Shown here piece after piece: positions 11,233 to 20,248 of a stretch of DNA of 64,000 nucleotides. Source of the DNA: Bufo bufo (taxonomy: Eukaryota; Chordata; Amphibia; Anura; Bufonidae); NCBI RefSeq assembly GCF_905171765.1, contig NC_053393.1, forward strand, positions 65,131,371 to 65,195,370. The letters run 5' to 3'. Under the pieces are notes generated by a model. It saw only the letters and a program-made list of their open reading frames with translations. It was not told the origin of the DNA and did no database searches. The first letter of the stretch is position 1. Each line of letters begins with the position of its first letter. The translations under genes were made by a program, and so were the position numbers.

Positions 11233-14200
11233 CTACCCAGGAGTTTCCTGTGGGTGTATCACAGGCAAGGGCTCACGTGGAGGAGTCCATTCTTGTGCAC
11301 AAATGTCAAGTAAAGTATTACCAGTAGCAACTGCTCGGGAGGAGACACCACCAGCATAGTCAAAGTCTCCCAAACGGACTGGCGGACGTCCCCTGGTCAT
11401 CCGGGTGGACCTTCTCAACACAGGGGTCTCCTCTTCCCTTAGCAACGAGGTAGAAGAGAGAGGAGCAACAGGAGGGTCTCCATCAGTGAGACCTTGGTCA
11501 GGAACAACAGGAACAACTAGATCCACTAGAGGGGGAACTGGATCCGGGGCATCTTGAACCGGCTCTTCTGGAGGTGAAGATACAGTAGGTGCCGGAGCAG
11601 GCACCAGCAAGTTCAACCACGGTGTCAGAAGCCAATGCATGGGATCAGCGTCATACCTTAGATTACTAACAGCCTGCATAGGATCCTCGGGCTGTATTGA
11701 GGACTCTAACACAGGAGATTCAGATCCAGAACTCTCGGCACTGGGTTCTGGTGTCAGGCAGAGCTTTAACCGGTTTCGGTGTACAATTTGGGATCCCCTG
11801 CCTTCCCGGGTGATCTCATAAGTATGAGTTCCAACATTTGGGATTGCAGTGACAACATAGGGACTTTGCTCCCATTTACTGTCCAGTTTACTGGTACGGC
11901 GGTTATTTTTTAACCATACCACAGCCCCTATTGTCAAGGGTTCTGCATGGGCTGCTTGATCATAGTCTCTCTGCTGTCGGTCTCTAGCATAATCCATACG
12001 TTCCTGAACAATAGCTTTGGCCGTATTCAACCGCCTTTGGTGCTCAGCAACCCAGTCGGTATTGGGTAATGGGTTGATGCAATCAGGTACGTGTATGTCC
12101 AAGGAGTGATCAGCAGGCAGTGTCCCTTGGCGCCCAAACATCAAATAAAAGGGGGTATACCCGGTGGAACAATGTATGGTATGATTGTATGTGAACATGA
12201 GCTGTGGCAACAGATTAGGCCAATATCCTCTGGTTTCAGGAGGCACGGCCCTCAGCATCTCTATCAAGGTCTGATTCATTTTTTCACATAATCCATTACC
12301 TTGAGGATGGTAGGCCGTTGTCCGGATCTTCTTACAGTTGTGTAGGCGGCACAGTTCATGGAACAGATGGGACTCAAAAGCAGGTCCTTGATCGGTGAGG
12401 ATCTTTTCTGGACATCCGTAGGGCAGGAGGAAGTGCTTCCAGAACAGTTCGGCCGTAGTCTTGGCTGTCTGGTCTCTCACAGGCACCGCTACAACAAACT
12501 TAGTGAAATGGTCAATAATAGTCATGGCATAAGCATACCCCGAGCGACTAGGCTCCAGTTTCACATGGTCGATGGCGACAAGTTCAAGAGGACGAGTACT
12601 TACAATGGGTCTCAGTGGTGCCCTCTGATCATGGTGCTCACTTCGTTTTAAGGCACAGGCTACACACTCCCGACACCACTTCTCAATGTCTTCTCTCATG
12701 CCCACCCAGTAAAACCGCTGGCGGATATTAGCCTCAGTCTTTTGGACCCCAAAGTGACCGGATTGGTTGTGGTACATCTCCAACACCATACCTGCATCTC
12801 GTCGGGGTATGAGAATCTGGTGTACTCTCTCGTTGGACACTGGGTCTAGGCTTCTCCGTAGCAATAGGCCCTTTTGTATGAAGAGCTGATGGCGTTGTCT
12901 CCACAGTTTGATGAGCTCAGGATCTGCACTCTTACGCCGAATCCTCTCAGGGGCTCTGCCACTAGTAATGAAGTCCAACAACTCACCCAGCACTCTACTT
13001 TCAGACTGTAGTTTCACCCACCTTTCTTCTTTAGGTTCAGGCCTACTGGAGGGTGAAGGAACTGCAGCTCTGTCATTGGTAGCTCGAGCCTGATCTTGTT
13101 GAGCAAATTTGTTATAGAAGGCCGGCATTTCTACATCTTCCCAAGCATCTCGCACGTCATCAGGAGCTGTCTCTGTGGGAAGCCTGGATAAAGCATCAGC
13201 ATTATCATTAGTACGTCCAGCACGATATTTTACAGAGAAATCATAGTTGGCGAGGCGAGAGGCCCATCTCTGCTCCAAAGCCCCCAATTTAGCTGTATTT
13301 AGATGTGCCAGAGGGTTATTTTCAGTGAATGCAATGAATGGGGTAGCGGCTAGATAATCTTTGAATTTCTCCGTCACTGCCCACACTAATGCCAGGAACT
13401 CTAGTTTGAAGGAACTATAATTCTGGTCATTTTTCTCAGCTCCTTTCAGGGAGCGGCTTGCATAAGCTATCACTCTTTCTTTTCCCTCTTGGATCTGGGC
13501 CAACACAGCTCCCAGGCCTCGCTTGCTAGCATCGGTATACAGGTGAAAGGGCTTGTTGTAGTCTGGATAACCTAACACAGGAGGCTCGGTCAGTTTTTTT
13601 TTTAGCAATTGGAACGCTATCTCCCTTTCCTCATTCCACTCAATGGGCACAGGAGTTCTAGGACTTTTCTTGGGTTGCCCCCTCAAGAGTTCCTGGATAG
13701 GATCAGCTATTTGAGCAAAATGGGGGATAAAACGTCTATAGTAGCCGGCAAAACCAAGGAAACCCCTCACCTCTTTGACGGTAGTGGGGACTGGCCAATT
13801 ACGGACAGCCGCTAACTTATCAGGGTCAGGTTGCACGCCCTCTCCGCTTACCACATGCCCCAGGTATTTTACTGCAGGTTTGAGCAAGTGACACTTGGAT
13901 GGCTTTACCTTCAAGCCATATTTGATAAGGATTTCAAATACTTCTGCTAAATGTTTTAGATGGTCTTCATATGTTTTTGAGTACACAATGACGTCATCTA
14001 GATACAGCAGCACTGTTTCGAAGTTTTTGTGACCCAAACACCGCTCCATTAGTCTCTGGAAAGTTCCTGGGGCATTACATAACCCGAACGGCATACAATT
14101 GAATTCAAACAGGCCCATGGGAGTGGTGAAAGCAGTCTTTTCCCTATCTGCAGGGGCCATGGGTACTTGCCAGTAGCCACTGGTCAAGTCCAATGTGGAG

Positions 14201-15561
14201 AAATAGGCAGAGGAGCCCAGAGCAGTTAGTGACTCCTCAATGTGGGGCAGTGGGTATGCATCTTTGTGGGTTATTTGATTAATTTTCCTATAATCCACGC
14301 AGAAACGAATACCACCATCCTTCTTCTTTACAAGGACCAGGGGTGCCGCCCATGGGCTACGACTGTCCCGGATTACATTAGAGTCTTTCATCTCTTGGAT
14401 CATTTCTTTTACAGTCTGATATGAAGTAGGCGGTAAGGGTCTGTATCTCTCCTTGATAGGAGGATGAGAGCCAGTAGGTATGGTGTGTTGTATGGCACTA
14501 ACCTCTCCATAGTCAGTAGCATGCTTACTGAAGGCCTGGTGGTGCTCTTTGACATGCTGTATAATCCCTTCTTGTTGTTGTTGGGGGGTAGTCTCGTCCC
14601 CGACATGGAGCTCTTCCCACCAGGGCACCTGCGGCTGGGTCACCGGCGAACATCCACTGACTGCAGCTGGCGGCTTTTCTGTCACTGGAAGACGAATGAT
14701 GTCTTGGAAGGACACCTGGGACAGCTGAGCAACAGGGTAATGCTTAGTAAGCGCAACAGGATGATCACTCAGGTTAATCAGACGGACAGGTACTTTACCT
14801 TGGGAGACGTTCACCAGGCACTTGGCAGCTCTCACATAAGGGTAGTTCTCCATCTGGATTGGTTCCACCAGGGCTGGATAATCTCGGCCTTGGACTCCCA
14901 GGACAGCACGACACCATAAAAGAGTTTGAGAATTAGGAGGCAAAGTCACAGGCTTAATATCACGAATCCTGGCAGTACAAATTTCTCCTTTCCCATTAGC
15001 AAACCTCTGCTGGGCACTTAACACAGTAATAGTCTTTTGAATCACCCTCTTGGATGCAGAGGAAGCAGTGGGCAAAGTCTGATGTAATACGGCAAGTATT
15101 TCTGAATAACAGTTTTTGAAGACATTGGTGCCTAGAATGACAGGATGTCCTCCTCTGTCGCCGGCCTGTACTACTATCACCCCCTGTTGAGGCAAGGTTA
15201 CTTCTCCCACCTGCAGGGTGGGTTCCCAGTATCCATGAATCTTTACTGGTTTGCCATTGCTGGCGATAATCTCCACCCAGGATTCAGGCGGCTGGGTCAA
15301 TTGGTTGGTGTCCCAGAATCTTTCAAAGGCGGGCAGCTGAATAGTAGTGACCTGAGACCCAGTATCTAATAGGGCTTCAAAGGGGACCCCGTTGATCTCT
15401 ATATTGATTTTAGGATGGGATCCTACATACCGTGGCATCCAATTTGGATCCTTTGGACCTAGTGTTCTACCTCCCGAGGGGTGGTCCTCAGCCTCAGGGG
15501 TTGCCCGTTTAACTGCCAGCACGTGGATTCTGTGTGTCCCAGCTTTTTGCAGTATGTACAC
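11233..15561 (-). CDS. pol: Ty3/gypsy Pol polyprotein, uninterrupted
   Basis: 1442 codons without a stop. Protease: ALLDTGS with the active-site DTG at residues 66-68. Reverse transcriptase: FCVDYRKIN, then TLDLTSGYWQV, and the catalytic YLDD at 520-523. RNase H: YTDASKRGLG near 674. Integrase: an HHCC zinc finger (HNQSGH near 931, CRECVAC near 961), then a DD35E core with AIDHV near 996, LTDQGPAFES near 1055 and GLCEKMNQ near 1091. The C-terminus has a GPY/F-like SPYVVTAIPN segment and then a Pro/Glu-rich tail; no chromodomain is visible. Pol lies in the -1 frame relative to gag and overlaps it by 103 nt. The listed Met at 15561 is only the first Met in this frame; in life Pol is probably made as a Gag-Pol fusion entered at 15507-15513. 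RNase H has TENNPL where TDNNPL is usual. Confidence 0.95.
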   Translation of the reverse strand: MYILQKAGTHRIHVLAVKRATPEAEDHPSGGRTLGPKDPNWMPRYVGSHPKINIEINGVPFEALLDTGSQVTTIQLPAFERFWDTNQLTQPPESWVEIIASNGKPVKIHGYWEPTLQVGEVTLPQQGVIVVQAGDRGGHPVILGTNVFKNCYSEILAVLHQTLPTASSASKRVIQKTITVLSAQQRFANGKGEICTARIRDIKPVTLPPNSQTLLWCRAVLGVQGRDYPALVEPIQMENYPYVRAAKCLVNVSQGKVPVRLINLSDHPVALTKHYPVAQLSQVSFQDIIRLPVTEKPPAAVSGCSPVTQPQVPWWEELHVGDETTPQQQQEGIIQHVKEHHQAFSKHATDYGEVSAIQHTIPTGSHPPIKERYRPLPPTSYQTVKEMIQEMKDSNVIRDSRSPWAAPLVLVKKKDGGIRFCVDYRKINQITHKDAYPLPHIEESLTALGSSAYFSTLDLTSGYWQVPMAPADREKTAFTTPMGLFEFNCMPFGLCNAPGTFQRLMERCLGHKNFETVLLYLDDVIVYSKTYEDHLKHLAEVFEILIKYGLKVKPSKCHLLKPAVKYLGHVVSGEGVQPDPDKLAAVRNWPVPTTVKEVRGFLGFAGYYRRFIPHFAQIADPIQELLRGQPKKSPRTPVPIEWNEEREIAFQLLKKKLTEPPVLGYPDYNKPFHLYTDASKRGLGAVLAQIQEGKERVIAYASRSLKGAEKNDQNYSSFKLEFLALVWAVTEKFKDYLAATPFIAFTENNPLAHLNTAKLGALEQRWASRLANYDFSVKYRAGRTNDNADALSRLPTETAPDDVRDAWEDVEMPAFYNKFAQQDQARATNDRAAVPSPSSRPEPKEERWVKLQSESRVLGELLDFITSGRAPERIRRKSADPELIKLWRQRHQLFIQKGLLLRRSLDPVSNERVHQILIPRRDAGMVLEMYHNQSGHFGVQKTEANIRQRFYWVGMREDIEKWCRECVACALKRSEHHDQRAPLRPIVSTRPLELVAIDHVKLEPSRSGYAYAMTIIDHFTKFVVAVPVRDQTAKTTAELFWKHFLLPYGCPEKILTDQGPAFESHLFHELCRLHNCKKIRTTAYHPQGNGLCEKMNQTLIEMLRAVPPETRGYWPNLLPQLMFTYNHTIHCSTGYTPFYLMFGRQGTLPADHSLDIHVPDCINPLPNTDWVAEHQRRLNTAKAIVQERMDYARDRQQRDYDQAAHAEPLTIGAVVWLKNNRRTSKLDSKWEQSPYVVTAIPNVGTHTYEITREGRGSQIVHRNRLKLCLTPEPSAESSGSESPVLESSIQPEDPMQAVSNLRYDADPMHWLLTPWLNLLVPAPAPTVSSPPEEPVQDAPDPVPPLVDLVVPVVPDQGLTDGDPPVAPLSSTSLLREEETPVLRRSTRMTRGRPPVRLGDFDYAGGVSSRAVATGNTLLDICAQEWTPPREPLPVIHPQETPG

Positions 15562-16403
15562 ACGGGCCGCTTGCGATCTCTATTACGCCTCCCAGGATCC
15601 CTGGGGTGAGTCTCTTGGTATGGAGGTGGGAACGGCCTAGGAGGTGACAGGAACTGTTCTTCTGACATTATGGGTTTTTCCCATTCCTCTATTTTTCTGC
15701 ACACTCTCTCTAGACTTTTAGTGAGGTGATTTACTTGCTCTGTCAGCATGGCGATAGTATCGGTAGCTGAAGCTTGAACAGCTTGACCGGCCTCAGCTTG
15801 GTTAGTGATAAGCGGTTTTGGCCTGCAGGCTGATGACTCAGGTGAGGTGCTCAACTCCGTAGATACTGCTGACCCCAGAATTTTTATAGCCAGTTCTTTA
15901 AAGTCCAGAAAGGTACTGTTAGGGTGTTGGGCGGACAGCATCTTTAATTAGGTCCTTATTTGCTCACTAGACACCCCGGTAATAAATTGTTCCCTCAGAG
16001 TCTGGTCCTGATTATCAGCCTCCTTGGGATCTATCTGGATTACAGCCCCTAAAGCCTCCTGAAGTGATAGGGCATAGTCACGGAGAGACTCACCGGACTT
16101 CTGTTTCTTGCAAAAGAAGTGCATCTTTATCTCTGAGGCAGTCCTAGTTTCAAAAGTGGCCCTGAGGCGGGTGAATATCTGCTCTAGAGTACTCCGCTCA
16201 GCAGCAGGCCAGGATAATACCTCTCTGCGGGCAGCTCCCTCCAGTTGTGCTAGCAGGATTTCCATTTGCTGATCGGCATTTATGGGGTACAGTTTGAATA
16301 ATGCCAGCAACTTTTCTTTAAAGTCTCTTAGGGTATGGGTCTCTCCTTTATAGCGGGGAAACCATGGGGCCCTGAAATAGTAAGGCATGGTAAAGGGCAT
16401 CAT
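15459..16403 (-). pseudogene. gag: Gypsy gag, one internal stop codon
   Basis: Structural protein that would form the retrotransposon particle and bind its RNA. Two open segments in the same frame (16403-15948 and 15941-15459) are separated by one TAA near 15948, followed four codons later by a Met. The first segment resembles a gypsy capsid region (RYKGETHTLRDFKEKL, FCKKQKSGESLRDYALSLQE). The second ends in a CCHC zinc knuckle, CTYCKKLGHTESTC (C-X2-C-X4-H-X4-C), about 20 residues before the stop. The start at 16403 is the first Met of the open segment; the frame is open for about 25 further codons upstream without an obvious Met. A single nonsense change would silence this copy unless it is read through. 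Confidence 0.85.
15507..15513 (-). promoter_or_regulatory. Candidate -1 ribosomal frameshift heptamer
   Basis: On the minus strand GTTAAAC sits in the gag/pol overlap and is phased as G TTA AAC in the gag frame. A -1 slip gives GTT AAA and enters the uninterrupted pol frame. The heptamer fits the X-XXY-YYZ geometry loosely: the first base is G rather than T, as in the GUUAAAC site known from an arterivirus. The gag stop follows about 16 codons later. GC-rich sequence downstream could fold, but I did not compute a structure. Confidence 0.65.
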
Positions 16404-17007
16404 GCTGGGGGCTATAGGATGATTAGGAGCCGCAAGCTCTCCCGGGGCCGGCTGCTCGGGACTCCCGGTTCTGACATGTTAGCTTATTACGATGTGGCCG
16501 CTGGCGACTAAAGGGGCCGGAACAATCCCCTTCCCTCCGGTTACAAGTCCTTACCAGTATCGCCGGGTTTGCGCAGGCCAAGTCTCGAGAGACTCCGGAC
16601 GTCCTGAGTACGCGGTGACGTAGAAGAAGCAGGGCCGCGGCGGTGCGATGATGAAGAGGGGCGGGATTTTCTGTGTCTTTGAAGGGATACGCCCACGAAG
16701 GTCCTCAGCAGCGCGGGAAACTTTACTCCAGGCGGCCGGTGGCCATCTTGGTCACCATTCCCTGACAGCAAGCAGGGTTGTTGAGAAGTTAATAAATTGT
16801 AATCCACAACCACGATTTTCTTTTCCTGGGGGTAGCGCAACACAGCACAGCGCCTCCGATTCCTCCCAGGCACAATTGTAATCCACCGACTTGGGAATAA
16901 AGGGTACAGTCCTTGCAATACGGTGGTGGAATAGTTAAAGCACACAGTTCACACTTCTCTGCACTCCAGAAGCATGCGGATCCTGTTCGTGACGCCAAAA
17001 AGAGCGA
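16404..17007 (-). other. Gypsy leader between 5' LTR and gag
   Basis: Untranslated leader of about 600 nt. It contains the primer-binding site at its start and would carry packaging signals. ORFs inside it are short and show no gag-like motif. Confidence 0.6.
16980..16997 (-). promoter_or_regulatory. Primer-binding site of the gypsy element
   Basis: Minus-strand TGGCGTCACGAACAGGAT, ten bases inside the 5' LTR. It begins TGG, complementary to a tRNA CCA end, and the GTTCG on the other strand fits a T-loop. It resembles the TGGCGCCCGAACAGGGAC site of lysine-tRNA-primed elements at many positions, but the tRNA is not certain. Confidence 0.75.
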
Positions 17008-17769
17008 TGCAGTATCCCAGGGGGTCAGCAGCCGCTTTGGGTATGCGGGGAGTCGTAGTGCAGGGTAACCCACTAACCTGGGATTCACTGTCGTCTTCAA
17101 TCTGGGTAGATACTGGAACAGGCAGTTCATAAATGTCGTGACGCCAGTGCCAATTGAACGGTGACACACCGTGTAATGATAGGTGGAATAATGGAGTAGT
17201 CCAGGTATTCATACAACAGGTCAAATTTACTGCATGGATATGTAGTAGGATGAACAGCCAGATAACACAGTTCAAGAGTTATTTCACACTTTACCATGCA
17301 GTTAACAGTGGTGTTTCAGGCTTTTACTTACAACAAGGTTAACTTCGAGACAGGCCTCCTAGGTTCAGGGATTCCCTCTTATGCTACTTGCAGCAATACC
17401 CTCAAGGTCCAGACACCTAATCCTTGGTAATAACCCTTGAGCAAATACTTGGTAGAGGTCTTCTTCCCTCCTGATGGCAGGCTCTATCTTTGGAGTTCTT
17501 CAGGTATAACTAACCTGGAAAGCTGGGTGGGTATGACCCTCCACACCAGCAGTGCAATCTCTGCACTCCAGACTGAGCTCTGAATCTCTCAGCACTCACT
17601 CTAGAAACTTCTGAACTCTTTCCTAGGCTAGGCCCTAGCCTATTTATACTGAACTGGGGGCTCCCTCTGCAGGCTGTAATAAGGATTGCCTGCAACAGGC
17701 CTAACTGGCTTAAAGGGAAATACACATTACAATCTAGCAGTGTCGGGTAACCTACCTGTATGCTGCACA
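17008..17769 (-). repeat. 5' LTR of the gypsy element
   Basis: 762 bp and nearly identical to 10204-10965. In a complete element this copy would hold the promoter. An internal TCGTGACGCC lies at about 17136-17145. Confidence 0.93.
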
Positions 17770-17957
17770 GATACAGAGGATGAGGAGGTTGCAGAAGCGG
17801 ATGGCTGAGTGAGCCACTCAACCAACTCTGGTGCGTCCTTTGACATAATCGCACGCACCTTCTCCAAGTTCCCACTTAGGCTTCGGCCTTGCACACCTGC
17901 CCGACCCCTACCCCCCCTGTGGAACGGCCTGCCTCTTCCTCTGCCTGTCATTTTCAA
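17770..17957 (-). pseudogene. hAT transposase N-terminal part, separated by the gypsy insertion
   Basis: Starts MKMTGRGRGRPFHRGGRGRA at 17957, a basic Arg/Gly-rich N-terminus, followed by LEKVRAIMSKDAPELVEWL and a Ser-rich stretch that runs into the LTR at 17769. The reading direction matches the main transposase part at 8079-10203, and the acidic region resumes on the far side of the gypsy element. No BED zinc finger is visible in this piece. Confidence 0.75.
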
Positions 17958-17984
17958 AATTACCCTGTGCCAAAGTCCCTAGAG

Positions 17985-18480
17985 AAGAGCAGTATTTGTG
18001 GAAGCTTATATATGGAATGCCTCAATCAGTTGTTAGTTGAAGCTTTTATATCACCCTCAAGCAGTAATTTTGTGGACCCAGGTATATGGAAAACCTCTAT
18101 CACTATTTCTTGGAAGCTGATATATGGCAGGCCTCAATCAGTTGTTAGTTAAAGCTGGTATATTTCCCTCAAGCAGCAATTTTGTGGATGCAGATATATG
18201 GAAAACCTCTATCACTATTTTGTGGAAGCTGATATATGGCAGGCCTCAATCAGTTGTTAGTTGAAGCTGGTATATCACCCTCAAGCAGTAATTTTGTGGA
18301 TGTAGGTATATGGAAAACCTCTATCACTATTTTGTGGAAGCTGATATATGGCAGGCCTCATTCAGTTGTTAGTTGAAGCTGGTATATCACCCTCAAGCAG
18401 TCATTTTGTGGACGCAGGTATATTGGAGACCTCTATCACTATTTTGTGGAAGTTGATAGATCGCAGCCCTCAATCAGTAT
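17985..18480. repeat. Subterminal tandem repeat of the hAT element, about 113-bp period
   Basis: Four to five imperfect units marked by CTCAATCAGTTGTTAGTT (about 18022, 18134, 18247, 18358) and TGGAAAACCTCTATCACTAT. Such satellite-like tails between transposase and terminus also occur in the hAT-type element at 52.5 kb. Confidence 0.8.
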
Positions 18481-18603
18481 TTTCTAGAAGCATACAAATG
18501 CACTATAATATACTTTCTATTTTAGAAAGCATATTATAAGTATATCACACCCCTCTGTGCATCACACCTATCGATAGCACAACGCTACCAGTCCTTAAAA
18601 GGA

Positions 18604-18883
18604 CTTTTGTGGCCCTATTAACTAGCATTTGGTGTCCCGGCTCCAAAATGCAACCTCTCCTTACACTGGCAAAACACATAATGTAAAATGGCTGCGAGAT
18701 CAGGTTCTGTTATAGGATTGGGGGGGTGTCCATGTGCTGAAATGTCTCAATTGGCTGTCCTGTCCCACCTGATGGATGTGATATGGGTCAAAGTTCGGCG
18801 CAATGCAAAAGAATATGGCGCGTGCGGACATCGCCATATGTTTGCATGTTCTGCGGATCGCGAACGCGCAAAGGCCATCACTA
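18604..18883. repeat. Internal copy of the hAT right-terminal region
   Basis: From CCCTATTAACTAGC to CCATCACTA this segment matches the true right end of the hAT element (22676-22857 joined to 23384-23499), including CACTGGCAAAACACA, GTCTCAATTGGCTGTCCT and the GCGAACGCGCAAAG subterminal motif. It ends in a complete TAGTGATGG terminus but is not followed by the GTAGTCAT duplication. It may be a nested hAT end or an internal duplication of the tail. Confidence 0.75.
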
Positions 18884-18892
18884 ATGACATGC

Positions 18893-19275
18893 TGTTATGG
18901 GGGATCTGTGGATGACACACTGGTTTGGGGGCATCTTTGGATGACACTTTTATAGGCATCTGTGGATGACACTGTTATGGGGATCTGTGAATGACACTGT
19001 TATGGGGGAATCTGTGGATGACACACTATTATGGGGGCATCTGTGGATGACACACTGTTATCGGGGCATTTGTGGATGATGCACTGTTATGGGAGCATCT
19101 GTGGATGATGCACTATTATGGGGATCTGTGGATGACGCACTGTTATGGCAGCAACTGTGGATGACGCAATGTTATGGGGAAATTGTGGATTAAGCACTGT
19201 TATGGGGGCATCTGTGGATGACACTGTTATGGGAGGATCTGTGGATGACACTGTTATGGAGGGGATCTGTGGATG
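18893..19275. repeat. Minisatellite, about 26-30-bp unit
   Basis: About a dozen variable units of GTTATGGGG(G)CATCTGTGGATGACRCACT, starting immediately after the internal hAT terminus. Unit length varies by a few bases, so ORFs across it drift through all frames. Confidence 0.85.
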
Positions 19276-19593
19276 ACGCATATATAGCATCTTATGTGTC
19301 CTGCAGCCTCCTATGACCTGTAGATTGTAACATTGTATACTGCAGCCCCGATCAACCCCCCAGTCCTCTGTTACATTGCTGCTCCCCCCTCTGTATGGCA
19401 GATTTGGGCTCTGTGTGTTCCCCTCGTCCACTTTGGCCAACCTACCTGCCCCCTCCCTCTCCTCCTCCTCTGTCTGGGATGTCATATTTGGCGGGGCCTG
19501 TCCCTCCTGCTTCCCCAGCAGCAGATGGAAAGGGCCGAGTGTCTGCTGAGCTGCGAGCATCTGCAGATAGTGGAGCCCTCCCGGTATCGGCTC

Positions 19594-19794
19594 TGTACTA
19601 GTACGCCCTATCAAAGTAGCGTAGTAGGCAAGCCGGACGGCAGCGTAACGTCACTCACTGCATCACGCGCCTGCTCCTCCCACTTGATTAATGAAGCAGG
19701 TGGAGCAGGCGCGTGACGAAGTGAGTGACGTTACACTGTCGTCCGGCCGGCCTGCCTGCTGCGCTACTTTGATAGTGAGTAGTGTACTAGTACA
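19594..19794. repeat. 200-bp inverted repeat (hairpin)
   Basis: The left arm begins GTACTAGTACGCCCTATCAA and the right arm ends with the complementary TTGATAGTGAGTAGTGTACT. Both arms contain GCGTGATGCAGTGAGTGACGTTAC-type sequence with small differences, and the centre is near 19693. It is GC-richer than its surroundings. Within the hAT tail it could be a small MITE or a structural part of the element. Confidence 0.75.
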
Positions 19795-19869
19795 GTCATT
19801 GAATTTGTGGGCAGTGGCCAGCGGGGCTCAAGAGGCAGCTACCTTGGACCCCCCAGGACAGCTGCCACT

Positions 19870-20248
19870 TTTGCCCCGCGTTAAAGACGGCAATGCACAC
19901 CTGTTGCAATTAGTTGTTACAATAGCGCTTGTCCCTCTAAATAGCTGCGGTATCGCAGAAATACCGCACACAACTGCTGCACAATACAAATGCACTATAT
20001 ACTTTGTATGTTAGAAAGTATATTATAGGTATATCACACCCCACAATAAGTTTTTTAGGGGGGCAACAAGTATATTATACCCGTTGCAATTAGTTGTTCC
20101 AATAGCATTTGTCCCTCTGTATAGCTGCAATACCGCAGCAGAACCGCACACAACTGCTGCACAATACAAATGCACTATAGTATACTTTCTATGTTAGAAA
20201 GTATATTATAAATATATCACACCCCTCGGTAGCACACCTATACCAGTC
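19870..20248. repeat. hAT tail duplication
   Basis: Two direct copies, about 19910-20035 and 20085-20235, share TTGCAATTAGTTGTT, CACACAACTGCTGCACAATA and AAGTATATTATA. A related piece occurs at 18488-18560. This looks like duplicated non-coding tail of the hAT element. Confidence 0.65.

Larger units (their letters stand above)
10204..17769 (-). mobile_element. Young Ty3/gypsy LTR retrotransposon inserted in the hAT transposase gene
   Basis: A 7566-bp element with two 762-bp LTRs, a primer-binding site, gag, pol and a purine-rich tract in the order expected on the minus strand. The LTRs show about five differences by eye (roughly 0.7%), so insertion is recent compared with neighbouring repeats. 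It splits the hAT transposase between its Ser-rich N-terminus and its acidic region. I found no matching 5-bp target duplication: the flanks are GCAGA on the left and GATAC on the right. The pol domain order protease-RT-RNase H-integrase identifies Ty3/gypsy (Metaviridae) rather than copia, BEL or Gmr1-like elements. No envelope gene is seen. Confidence 0.93.

Noticed and set aside
10199..17774. Target duplication of the gypsy element
   Set aside because: Flanks GCAGA and GATAC do not match under any LTR boundary I tried, so no duplication is claimed.
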